In this document: positions 1 to 7,926 of the stretch, one piece after another
Layout: the number at the start of each line of letters is the position of its first letter
How positions within the stretch are numbered: the first letter of the stretch is position 1
NCBI GenBank assembly: GCA_035308965.1
Contig: DATGFN010000011.1
Location: forward strand, 124,001 to 188,000
DNA: 64,000 nt
Direction: 5' to 3'
Source of the DNA: DASYXZ01 sp035308965
Lineage (GTDB): Bacteria; Acidobacteriota; Terriglobia; UBA7540
Translations under genes and position numbers: made by a program
The notes under the pieces: model-generated
Seen by the model: only the letters and a program-made list of their open reading frames with translations
What the model was told of the DNA's origin: nothing
The model's database searches: none

Positions 1-1
1 T

Positions 2-2152
2 AAACCCACTGGACGGGTGGACTTGGAAGAAGTCGAATATTGCAGACAGGATGTGCGAGCAACCACAAACCTGTTGAATGCTGTGAAACAAGAGTTCGAC
101 TTACATCCTATTAGTCCCGGTCCCGACCGAATGTTCAGTCCAGCGAGTCTAGCGAAGAGTTATTTGGAAGAATTGAGGGTCACACATCCAAGCCGAATAG
201 TTAATGACGCGGACGTTCCTTACGGCAATTCTATGCAGAGTTACTTTGGCGGTCGCGCTGAGTGCCGCATCCGCAATTGGGAAGTGCCGGTCTGCCCTGT
301 AGATTTCATGTCCCAGTATGCAACCGTAAACGAGCTGTTGGACAATTGGCGTGTTCTTACATCACAAAACGTGACTTTCCCTGATGCAACCAGAGAAGTG
401 AGACAACTTCTTTCACAGATAACACTTGGACACTGTTTCGACCGCACTTTGTGGCCGCGCTTCCGATTCTTTGCACTCGTTCGCCCGGAAAACGACATTC
501 TTCCGGTGCGAACCGTCTACAATGGCACAACTCAAAACATTGGAATCAACTACCTTACGAGCAAAGAGCCGGTTTGGTTTGCAGGGCCAGACATCATTGC
601 ATCCGTTCTCTTAACCGGCAAAATACCGCGAATCGAAAAAGCAATCAGCGTTGTACCACGCGGCAAGCAGCGGGATTTAGCATCAACATCTCTGCGCGGC
701 ATGGTCAAAGTGGATGCAAACAAAAATAGTTTCTTTAGGCATGTTGTCGAACAGCGCGCAGCCCACGATTCGAATCCGGCGCTCCATTATTGGCTAAAGA
801 TTCTCGCCAGCAGCGGATCGTATGGCCTGTTCGTGGAACTTAATCCGAAAGAATCAAACACGACAAAACTGAAAGTGTTTTCAGGCGAAGAGTCGTTTGA
901 GACTACATCCGATGTTGTAGAAGAGCCGGGAAAGTGGTTTGCACCTCACATCGCCTCTCTTATCACATCTGGTGGCCGTTTGCTCCTGGCAATGCTCGAA
1001 AAGTGCATTCTGGATGCTAGGGGAACGTTTCTGTTTTGTGATACGGACAGCGCAGCGATAGTCTCCGCGAAACGCAGGCAAAAAATCGCAATGCCAGATG
1101 GCACAGAACCGATTACGGCGCTCTCTTGGGCTGAAGTCAAATGCATCGTCGATAGATTTAAACTTCTTAACCCTTACGACCACAAGCTAGTTCCGGGTTC
1201 GATTTTGAAGATTCACAAATTGAATTGGGATTCCAATAAACAACGTCGCCAGCTTTTCGGTTACAGCGTGGCCGCGAAGAGGTATGCGCTTTATACCAAA
1301 ACTCAAGACGACATTGAAATCGTGGAACCCAAGGCGCATAGCCTGGGTTATTTCTATCCTCCGAAGGATTCTCCCGAAGGATGGAACCATGAAACTCCTA
1401 AATGGATATTCGAGGCTTGGGATTGGATCGTGCGTGGAGTTCTCGGACTAAAGCGCACAAAGCCCGCATGGTTCGATCTTCCGGTAATGATGAAACTGAC
1501 TTTGAGCACTCCGCATCACGCTCTCCAAAATCTGGCCAAGGGGCCACTCACACGCCCCTTCAATTTCATGATGCTGCCGCAAATATCCCGCTTCGGATGC
1601 CCGCAGAATGTCGACCCGAACAGGTTTACGCTGATAACGCCGTTCTCATCAGACCGAATTGAATGGATGCGCTCGAAATGCATCAATATTCACGATTACA
1701 AATCTCCCGTTTACAAACTCACGCATGATTACGACGGTCGCCGTGTGCTCGTTAAGAATTTCTTTATGCTTCTTGAAGCGTACCAAATCCATCCTGAAGC
1801 TAAAAGCCTCGGACCGAACGGGAAACCATGCGAGTTCGATACGCGCGGTTTGCTACAACGCGCGAAAGTAACGGCAAATTGGCCGATAATTGTCATCGGG
1901 AAAGAATCGGACCGGCATTGGGAAGAAGGTGAGGATTTGAGCCTTCTGGAATTCAAAGCTATAGAGTACAAGCGACGTGGAAGTGCGATTGCAAATGATG
2001 ACCAATTAGAACGGATCGCGAAAGTTCCCAAGCGGGAGTTCATGCGCCGTGGAATAAATCAGCACACATTGGAAAAGATTTGCAAGCGGGAACCTGTTCG
2101 GGCGGTCAAACTAGAAAAATGTCTAAACGCGCTCGCAGGGTATGAAGGGTGA
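2..2152 (+). CDS. Family B DNA polymerase, 5'-truncated by window edge
   Basis: The frame is open to base 2, so the start lies outside the window; the GTG at 17 falls just before exonuclease motif III and is unlikely to be the start. Counting from that GTG, visible motifs are Exo III Y8-C-R-Q-D12, motif A D96-F-M-S-Q-Y101, motif B K261-I-L-A-S-S-G-S-Y-G, motif C C341-D-T-D-S345 and the K421-R-Y423 motif. All polymerase catalytic signatures are therefore present; the rest of the 3'-5' exonuclease is presumably upstream. Family knowledge: B-family polymerases outside E. coli Pol II usually belong to phages, plasmids or integrative elements. The last ~45 residues look like a small helix-turn-helix (inferred). 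Base composition is AT-richer than the core genes further right. The family is confident; the element type is unknown. Confidence 0.85.
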   Translation, partial: KPTGRVDLEEVEYCRQDVRATTNLLNAVKQEFDLHPISPGPDRMFSPASLAKSYLEELRVTHPSRIVNDADVPYGNSMQSYFGGRAECRIRNWEVPVCPVDFMSQYATVNELLDNWRVLTSQNVTFPDATREVRQLLSQITLGHCFDRTLWPRFRFFALVRPENDILPVRTVYNGTTQNIGINYLTSKEPVWFAGPDIIASVLLTGKIPRIEKAISVVPRGKQRDLASTSLRGMVKVDANKNSFFRHVVEQRAAHDSNPALHYWLKILASSGSYGLFVELNPKESNTTKLKVFSGEESFETTSDVVEEPGKWFAPHIASLITSGGRLLLAMLEKCILDARGTFLFCDTDSAAIVSAKRRQKIAMPDGTEPITALSWAEVKCIVDRFKLLNPYDHKLVPGSILKIHKLNWDSNKQRRQLFGYSVAAKRYALYTKTQDDIEIVEPKAHSLGYFYPPKDSPEGWNHETPKWIFEAWDWIVRGVLGLKRTKPAWFDLPVMMKLTLSTPHHALQNLAKGPLTRPFNFMMLPQISRFGCPQNVDPNRFTLITPFSSDRIEWMRSKCINIHDYKSPVYKLTHDYDGRRVLVKNFFMLLEAYQIHPEAKSLGPNGKPCEFDTRGLLQRAKVTANWPIIVIGKESDRHWEEGEDLSLLEFKAIEYKRRGSAIANDDQLERIAKVPKREFMRRGINQHTLEKICKREPVRAVKLEKCLNALAGYEG

Positions 2153-2192
2153 AGCTGAGTGAGCCTGAGCAGACCGTTGGAGTTTTGCAGCA

Positions 2193-2504
2193 ATGCATAT
2201 TTACATCGATCAAATCAAATACATCGGCAAAGAATCAAACAAACTAGAATATGTTGAAGTCGGTTTAATTCACTCCGCTCAAATTTCATACACTAAATAT
2301 ACCGATTTGCACCGTGATGAGTGGGACACGAAAATTCGGCCCAGGTTAAAACACATCTCTTTATCTCAACCTCAAGATCAAAAAAGCGCGGAATGTTTCG
2401 ACGCCTGCAGAATTAAAAGAAAAACAAAAACCAGAAAATACATCAAGCAAAACCAAAATACAACTTTATGTCAGCAAATAATTTGTATTTTCCCGCAGTT
2501 GTGA
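2193..2504 (+). CDS. Possible small hypothetical protein
   Basis: An ATG-started frame of 103 codons lies in AT-rich DNA after the polymerase. The first ~55 residues look protein-like (MHIYIDQIKYIG...), but the tail is lysine-, asparagine- and glutamine-rich and resembles translated AT-rich intergenic DNA. No good ribosome binding site precedes it and no family was recognised. It may be a real short gene or an open frame by chance. Confidence 0.22.
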   Translation: MHIYIDQIKYIGKESNKLEYVEVGLIHSAQISYTKYTDLHRDEWDTKIRPRLKHISLSQPQDQKSAECFDACRIKRKTKTRKYIKQNQNTTLCQQIICIFPQL

Positions 2505-2776
2505 AACCTTGGATGATTCATTTAACGCAAAACCGCCCCGCGAAACGCTTCCGAGCCGCAAACTGATAAATGAAAAAGCAACAAGAATGAAATATAAAAA
2601 CAAATAACAACACTGCAATCTCTTCCCGAAAAAGATAACAGGTTATCGCGGATGTGGTTGATTAGCACGCGAAATTACAGGACAAAACCGCATCGCAAAA
2701 TCGGGAGTTTCCGGCGAAAATTATATAAGAGTTTCACGCGTTGGAATGAGACTACCAACCTGGAAACCCAAGCGCC
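2505..2776. other. AT-rich intergenic stretch, no gene seen
   Basis: This stretch is rich in A and T (runs such as aaaaacaaataacaac) and lacks a convincing frame on either strand. It ends in a short palindrome (GCCCATGGGC, about 2781-2790) that overlaps the end of the minus-strand gene starting at 3634. Together with 2153-2504 it forms a low-GC spacer typical of accessory DNA. Confidence 0.5.
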
Positions 2777-3634
2777 CTAGCCCATGGGCAGGGGCTTCTT
2801 CGTTGACGGGTCCGAGCCTTTTTCTTTTTTGATTAGTAATCGAATAGTGGCATGGTATGTTGCTAAATAGAAATGAAATATCCAAGAATACCAAATTTGA
2901 CGATCGTAGTTTGTTTTTTGCCCTGGGGCGTGGTGGCGTATGGCAAAGTTGTTTGCAATGTTAAATATTGCCGATTCATCTTCTCTCTTAAGAACCGCGC
3001 CTAAATCTTTTGTTTTCTTGAGCCACTCGAAAACATCAGCAAGTTCTCTTATGGCATCTCTTTGTTCAGAAAGGGAAAAATGACGATTCCGCCATTTTAC
3101 AATTGCATTTCGGACCTTGCCATCAACATTTGCCTCGTCGTATGGAATAATTTCAGCATTCAAGATGTGTTGCACACCGGCTGTGCCAATCGCAAGAACA
3201 AGGCCCTCTTTGGTTAACTCAAATCCCGACCTGTAGTCAGCAAGAAAGGAATTGGCAACGCTTCGAAATTCATTCTGCCCCTCTGCGTCGTCATAAGAAC
3301 CATAGTCATAGTAGTTATACCCCGACTCCGTTGAGAGCGCCTCCAAAGATCCTGGTTTGGAAACACGATCATACAGAAATTCAAGCACATCGAAAACATG
3401 ATCCTCTGTAATTTCGTGCGAATGCCAATCTACTATTGGAAAGGGTTGAAAGTTCAGAGCAAGTGCCGCTTCGTATTTAATTGCAGAAGGGAGTTCATGT
3501 TCCGTGATGTTTGCTTTACCTTTGAAGTAGTCCTTATCGCGAAACATGAAATAGAGATTTAGAAGCTTCTGGTAAAGGGCGTCGACATTAAGACTCCCAG
3601 GCTTCGTTCGCGAACTGTAATAGCGACGCGGCAT
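2777..3634 (-). CDS. Unknown protein with HEPN-like C-terminus (possible defence gene)
   Basis: This 285-residue protein has no signal peptide or membrane segment. The N-terminal ~100 residues are a mixed, charged domain. The C-terminal ~60 residues are helical and include N-N-F-A-I-R-H-H followed by a Trp/Tyr/Phe-rich helix (YSWIFHFYLATYHA). An R-x(n)-H motif in an all-helical C-terminal domain is reminiscent of HEPN RNases of abortive-infection and toxin systems, but that is inference. It follows the 237-residue gene on the same strand after 160 bp, so the two may be co-transcribed. AT-richer base use than the core genes suggests recent acquisition. No confident family name. Confidence 0.6.
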   Translation of the reverse strand: MPRRYYSSRTKPGSLNVDALYQKLLNLYFMFRDKDYFKGKANITEHELPSAIKYEAALALNFQPFPIVDWHSHEITEDHVFDVLEFLYDRVSKPGSLEALSTESGYNYYDYGSYDDAEGQNEFRSVANSFLADYRSGFELTKEGLVLAIGTAGVQHILNAEIIPYDEANVDGKVRNAIVKWRNRHFSLSEQRDAIRELADVFEWLKKTKDLGAVLKREDESAIFNIANNFAIRHHAPGQKTNYDRQIWYSWIFHFYLATYHATIRLLIKKEKGSDPSTKKPLPMG

Positions 3635-3794
3635 AAGTTTCTACCTTGCCTGCAGTTACGTTCTAGCGCCCAACACTCGCGGTAAGCGTGAGGCCGCGAT
3701 AATGCTTGGGGACATTCTGGAAATGGTCTACCCAGTTTCTCAAATACTCTTTCCTGAGCGGACAAAATACGGCGAGCGCCCCACAAACGATAGA

Positions 3795-4508
3795 TCATCG
3801 CCAAATTGCATAGGGTTTGATATGGAAATAGCTGGGCGTTGGAGTCATTATGCCAAACACACCAAGTGGAATCCGACGCCCCCCATACCCTCGGAAGTAA
3901 ATCGCATCGTGTCCTGTAATCGCCATTTGCCCCTCGAATGTTCTCATCTTTTTTACACTTGCAGAAAGCACCAAAGGACGCGGCGCGTCTTTAAAATAGT
4001 CGTCTCGGGGGTTGTTTTCCCCAACGCAGGCTTTTTCTAAAATCAGATAGCCACTCTTATTCACTGAAATCGCTCCCTCACCAGCGAAGAACTGCGGAGC
4101 GTCAAACTTCTCCTCTACACGAAAGTAAATTCTATTTTTCGCACGGTCAACATGGCGCGCGGCCTCACCGAGATTTTGGACGAAAATAGGCGTTCCGATT
4201 TGTCGAAACACCTCAAGGAGAGCAGCAAGCTTATTTTCCACTGTGAACTCGTGTTTGGAGTGTTCCGTTCGCGATCGAGCCCCACTTATCTCACCAGTTA
4301 GTTCGACTTCGGGCCCTCCTAGTGCCTTAAGCACTAAGTTCTTTAGGCGTGCGGTTCCGCTGAGTTTCCCTTCAACCGTTTTCTCTGTGGTCTTTGAACG
4401 CTCGATTTCAACCATTTCAACCGTCTGAGCGTAAAGACTTTCAATACCTTGTTCATCAAGATAGATATAGCTGAGTGGTTCTAAATTGGGGTTCCGCATG
4501 CGGGCCAT
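3795..4508 (-). CDS. Unknown protein with N-terminal YLDEQGIESLYAQ motif
   Basis: This 237-residue soluble protein was not matched to a named family. Its N-terminus (YIYLDEQGIESLYAQ) is followed by a charged helical stretch rich in E, K and T, then a Gly/Leu segment, then a mainly beta region ending in a G-Y-G-G-R-R-I-P-L-G turn. It has no signal peptide and no obvious catalytic motif. The ATG is at 4508, with another Met at residue 4. It precedes the HEPN-like gene on the same strand and lies in the same AT-richer segment next to a DNA polymerase. A sensor or antitoxin-like partner role is possible but is guesswork. Confidence 0.6.
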   Translation of the reverse strand: MARMRNPNLEPLSYIYLDEQGIESLYAQTVEMVEIERSKTTEKTVEGKLSGTARLKNLVLKALGGPEVELTGEISGARSRTEHSKHEFTVENKLAALLEVFRQIGTPIFVQNLGEAARHVDRAKNRIYFRVEEKFDAPQFFAGEGAISVNKSGYLILEKACVGENNPRDDYFKDAPRPLVLSASVKKMRTFEGQMAITGHDAIYFRGYGGRRIPLGVFGIMTPTPSYFHIKPYAIWR

Positions 4509-4678
4509 TATAGAGTATCTTTATGATCGATGCTATACTCCCACGCCCGCGCGTTTCCCGCGCAGATTCCCATTCCCGCGCCCACGCAGGAGGACTAGCC
4601 CCAAAACGGCCCAAGGTTGGCGAGGTGTAGCAAAATCCCCTCCGTGCGTAATACCCCGTCAACGCAGTGAGGCGGGGG

Positions 4679-4786
4679 GTAGTGTCCGGGTTTGAATCTT
4701 TGGGGGCGCGGGCGTCTCGCCCGCTCTTTTCTCTCCATTAGATTGCGGGCGAGACGCCCGCGCTCCCAGGGGAATTGGGACACTAC
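4679..4786. repeat. Palindromic dispersed element, copy 1 (GTAG-ended)
   Basis: The element starts GTAGTGTCC and ends GGACACTAC, a perfect 9-bp terminal inverted repeat about 108 bp apart. Inside is a longer inverted repeat, GCGGGCGTCTCGCCCGC (from 4709) against GCGGGCGAGACGCCCGCG (from 4745). A second, degenerate copy lies near 21803-21885. The rest of 4509-4916 holds no gene: it has GC-rich low-complexity DNA and imperfect repeats of ctgtctactgtctac before the next start codon. GTAG/CTAC ends match the REP class recognised by RAYT transposases. Confidence 0.7.
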
Positions 4787-4916
4787 CAGGCGGTGGACTG
4801 GAGACTGTAGACAGGAGACCGGGAAGCAAAAGTTGATTTCGGCGGTAGCGGTGAAGGTTAGGAACCCAGCCGGCTTTTACCTGTCTACTGTCTACCGTAT
4901 ACTGTCTACTGCCTCT

Positions 4917-5552
4917 ATGATTCACGAAATTCTTCCGGTGGGAATGCTGGCCTGCAATTGCTCCATCCTGGGCGATGAAGCTACGGGCGAAGCCATCGTG
5001 ATTGACCCCGGGGACGAGATTGGCCGAGTCCGGGAGATTCTTGCGCGCCACAAGCTCCGGGCTAAATATATTGTGGCCACCCACGCGCACATCGATCACG
5101 TGGGCGGAATCGAAAAGCTAAAGCGCGCCACTGGCGCCGCCGTCCTGATGCACCAGGCCGACCTGCCTCTGAATCAAAATGTGGGCATGCAGGCGGAATG
5201 GCTGGGCGTCGCGCCCCCCGGAATTGTGGACGTCGACCAGTTTTTGAAAGAAGGCGACCGGATCCGTTCGGGAGCGCTTGAACTTGAAGTCTTGCACACG
5301 CCCGGACATTCCCCCGGCAGCCTTTCTCTGCACATGCCCGGCGGCGATCCCAAGCTCTTCAGCGGAGATACATTGTTTCAGGGCAGCATTGGGCGCACGG
5401 ATTTGTGGGGCGGCTCTTTTCAGGATATTATGCGCTCCATCGCCGCCAAGCTCATGATCTTTCCGGATGGGACCCCCGTTTTCCCCGGGCACGGTGAACC
5501 CACCACCATCGGCGATGAGCGAACGCACAATCCTTTCTTGCGCGACCTCTGA
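4917..5552 (+). CDS. Metallo-beta-lactamase-fold hydrolase (glyoxalase II-like)
   Basis: The 211-residue protein carries the metal-binding T55-H-A-H-I-D-H61 motif, then H-T-P-G-H-S-P-G, F-S-G-D-T-L-F and P-G-H-G-E, the full set of ligands for a dinuclear MBL-fold hydrolase. Its size and motif spacing fit the YcbL/GloB-like thioesterase group, which cleaves S-acyl-glutathione-type substrates; the substrate here is not known. The frame extends upstream to 4692, but that part is repeat-derived, so I chose the ATG at 4917, which begins MIHEILPVGMLACNC as in homologues. It is cytoplasmic, with no signal peptide. The gene stands alone with no operon partner. Confidence 0.88.
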   Translation: MIHEILPVGMLACNCSILGDEATGEAIVIDPGDEIGRVREILARHKLRAKYIVATHAHIDHVGGIEKLKRATGAAVLMHQADLPLNQNVGMQAEWLGVAPPGIVDVDQFLKEGDRIRSGALELEVLHTPGHSPGSLSLHMPGGDPKLFSGDTLFQGSIGRTDLWGGSFQDIMRSIAAKLMIFPDGTPVFPGHGEPTTIGDERTHNPFLRDL

Positions 5553-5758
5553 TTCAGGGCCTTCGTCGCCGGACGTCCGTGGCTTGCAGTCATTTCAGTG
5601 TGTTATCTTATTGGGGCGAAACTGGATAAATCCCCGGTGAAGAGTCCTCCAAAGGCGGGGTAGAATGTTGACTCCGCTTCATGGTGGACCGAGTTTTGAG
5701 ACCTGGTATTCAGGACCGGCAACTGAATACGGAGAACTGATTACTGAGACCTTTTCCC

Positions 5759-6967
5759 ATGCCCGATCTCTTGAAATGGCGCGACGAGTTTCCCATCCTC
5801 CAGCGCACCACTTATTTGAATTCTAACTCACTGGGAGCCATGCCGCGAGCCGTGTACGAACAAGTGCGCGAGTACGCGCAAAGCTGGGATGAGCGCGGCG
5901 TGCGGGCGTGGGAAGAAACCTGGTGGGACTTGGCGGCGAAGGTCGGCGAGCGCATCGGCGCGTTTCTGGGCGCCGAGCCGGGAACCATTTCGCTGCATCA
6001 AAACGTGACTTTAACCCAAGCCGTCATTACCTCTTGTTTTGAATTCCGCGAACCGCGCAACAAGGTTGTTCTGGTGGACATGGAGTTTCCCTCCGTCGTC
6101 TATTTTTATGAGGAGCAACGCCGCCGCGGCGCCCGCGTGGAGATGGTCAAGTCCGAGGATGGCATTCGCGTGCCGCTGGAAAAATTGCTGGCCGCGATTG
6201 ACGAGCGAACTTTGCTGGTGCCGATTTCCTACGTCCTGTTCCGCAGCGCCTGCATTCAGGACGCGCGCGCCATCATCGAGCGCGCGCATTCCGTTGGGGC
6301 GCATGTGGTGCTGGACGCCTTTCAGGCGGCGGGGACCATCCCGGTAAATTTCAGCGCGCTCGAAGTCGATTTCGCCGTGGGCGGCGTTCTCAAATGGCTC
6401 TGCGGCGGGCCGGGCGTTGCCTATCTTTACGTTCGTCCCGACTTGCAAGCCAAACTTGAGCCTGCTATCACGGGATGGATGGCGCACAAGCGGCCGTTCA
6501 ACTTTGAAGTTGGGCCCATTGACCGGCGCGAGGACGCGTTTCGTTTTATGAACGGCACGCCGCAAGTTCCTGCGCTTTACGCCTGCCAGCCTGGAATCGA
6601 AATCATCAGCCAGATCGGCATTGAGCGCATCCGCGAAAAATCCATCCGCCAGACTGAGCGCCTGATTTCCGGGGCCCTGGAGCGTGGCTGGCGTGTGAAC
6701 ACGCCACGCAACTCCGCCGAGCGCGGCGGCACCGTCTCCGTGGATTGCCCGCACGCGCAGGAAGTGATGCGCGAGCTTGTGGCCCGCGATATCCTGGTGG
6801 ACTACCGCCCCAAGGCGGGCATCCGGCTCTCGCCCCATTTCTATAATCGCGACGAAGATATTGATTTGGCGCTCGAGCAAATAGGGGAGATTTTGTCCAC
6901 GCGCGCCTGGGCGCGGCATTTCCAACCCGGGCAGACCGCTGCGGCCATGGAGTCGCACGGAACGTAG
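5759..6967 (+). CDS. PLP-dependent class V aminotransferase / kynureninase-like
   Basis: This 402-residue fold-type I PLP enzyme begins with the family-typical LNSNSLG after a short N-terminal helix. The PLP lysine is K212 in G-G-V-L-K-W-L-C-G-G-P-G, and D-A-F-Q-A-A precedes it as the cofactor-contacting Asp segment. The length and the T-Y-L-N-S-N-S-L-G opening fit kynureninase (hydrolysis of kynurenine to anthranilate plus alanine), but no other kynurenine-pathway gene is nearby, so a cysteine desulfurase-like or other class V role is possible. The ATG follows a short spacer without a strong ribosome site. It is followed after 9 bp by the LRV-repeat gene. Confidence 0.82.
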   Translation: MPDLLKWRDEFPILQRTTYLNSNSLGAMPRAVYEQVREYAQSWDERGVRAWEETWWDLAAKVGERIGAFLGAEPGTISLHQNVTLTQAVITSCFEFREPRNKVVLVDMEFPSVVYFYEEQRRRGARVEMVKSEDGIRVPLEKLLAAIDERTLLVPISYVLFRSACIQDARAIIERAHSVGAHVVLDAFQAAGTIPVNFSALEVDFAVGGVLKWLCGGPGVAYLYVRPDLQAKLEPAITGWMAHKRPFNFEVGPIDRREDAFRFMNGTPQVPALYACQPGIEIISQIGIERIREKSIRQTERLISGALERGWRVNTPRNSAERGGTVSVDCPHAQEVMRELVARDILVDYRPKAGIRLSPHFYNRDEDIDLALEQIGEILSTRAWARHFQPGQTAAAMESHGT

Positions 6968-6976
6968 AAATTAGTT

Positions 6977-7531
6977 ATGGTAAACAAAGACTTACGCAAG
7001 AAATTCGCGGCCAAAAAAGTATTTCGCGGCACTCAGGCGATTCTGGGGGAGCGGCGGCACCTGGTGGAAGTATTGCACTCCGTTCAGAAAGCAAAGATCC
7101 CGCCTGCGCGCAAACTGTCTGAAAAGCGAACGCTTGAAAAGTTGATCAAGGTTCGCACCAAAGAACTGAATCGGATCAACCCTGGCTGGGACAAGAAATT
7201 CAAGAAGGCCGGCAATCCTAAGACAACTCCAAAGGAATTATTGCGGCTCGCGCGTTCGTTGCCCGAGGACGATTACCTGTTGGCCCGCCTTCTTACCGAG
7301 CATGCGAACGCGCCGGCGGAGCTTCTTCAGACCTTCACGCGCCATCCCTACCCGGCGGTGCGGGAAAACGTGGCGCGACATCCCCACACACCTCCTGATC
7401 TCCTCAGAAAATTGGCCGAAGAGGCGAGCGAGCCTCTGTGGTTTTTAGTGGCCTGTAATCCCTCCACGCCTCAAGATTTGCGCGAGCAATTGCGCGAGCG
7501 CATGCACGCAGTTCAAGGCGCTTCCCGCTAA
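6977..7531 (+). CDS. Leucine-rich repeat variant (LRV)-like protein
   Basis: The C-terminal half has repeats of the form N/P-x-T-P-x-x-L-L-x-x-L (NPKTTPKELLRLA, HPHTPPDLLRKLA, NPSTPQDLREQL) and a V-R-E-N-V-A-R-H segment. These are typical of LRV/HEAT-like right-handed helical repeats. The N-terminal ~60 residues are basic and helical. Such repeats mediate protein contacts; no enzyme motif is seen. It starts 9 bp after the aminotransferase gene and could be translated from the same message. The function is unknown. Confidence 0.7.
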   Translation: MVNKDLRKKFAAKKVFRGTQAILGERRHLVEVLHSVQKAKIPPARKLSEKRTLEKLIKVRTKELNRINPGWDKKFKKAGNPKTTPKELLRLARSLPEDDYLLARLLTEHANAPAELLQTFTRHPYPAVRENVARHPHTPPDLLRKLAEEASEPLWFLVACNPSTPQDLREQLRERMHAVQGASR

Positions 7532-7595
7532 GGCCCATCCGGGCCACAAAGAACACAAACTGTTTCACTTCTAAGGGATTGTTGATGAGGGTTAA

Positions 7596-7781
7596 CTATC
7601 TGTAGAGACGGATTGCGGCAGGTGGCTGTGGTCGGTCGAAGTAATAGGCTGCGGTTGCTTCCTTGACGTTCCGCCTCAATTCTTCCCAGGTTTCAGCTTG
7701 AGTGAAAATGCTCTCCGTGAGGCACTCGGCCACAAAACCGCCATCTGCCTCTTGCGTCACTTCGAAGATAATTTCGTTCAT
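7596..7781 (-). CDS. Orphan HicB-like antitoxin-fold protein
   Basis: The 61-residue protein has the HicB N-terminal fold signature: an opening strand (IIFEVTQEADGGFVAECLTE), then T-W-E-E-L-R-R-N-V-K-E-A and a C-terminal tail. It lacks the C-terminal DNA-binding domain of longer HicB proteins, and no HicA toxin frame lies beside it, so it is a solitary member as often found in bacterial chromosomes. It is divergent from the PdxR-like gene, and its start codon is about 38 bp from the first operator-like repeat of that gene. Confidence 0.65.
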   Translation of the reverse strand: MNEIIFEVTQEADGGFVAECLTESIFTQAETWEELRRNVKEATAAYYFDRPQPPAAIRLYR

Positions 7782-7818
7782 GGTGCAAGTTTATTTCATC
7801 AACGGGCGAGAAGCAAGA

Positions 7819-7915
7819 TTGGTCTGCGATTTGGTCTGCCTGCGCATTGGCCTAATTGGCTCTTTACAATTGATATGGCATGGAATAGATTGGTCTGGTC
7901 AGCCAGACCAGGAGG
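7819..7915 (+). promoter_or_regulatory. Promoter and PdxR-type operator of the MocR-like gene
   Basis: TTGGTCTGC occurs at 7819-7827 and again at 7831-7839 (12-bp period). A third TTGGTCTG at 7890 is part of the perfect inverted repeat TGGTCTGG-TCAG-CCAGACCA (7891-7910). Between them lies a promoter: TTTACA (7863-7868), a 17-bp spacer and TAGATT (7886-7891). The ribosome site GGAGG (7911-7915) abuts the palindrome and ATG is at 7927. Direct repeats upstream plus a site over the start fit the autoregulation known for MocR/PdxR proteins; binding is inferred. Confidence 0.72.
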
Positions 7916-7926
7916 GATATAGCGCC

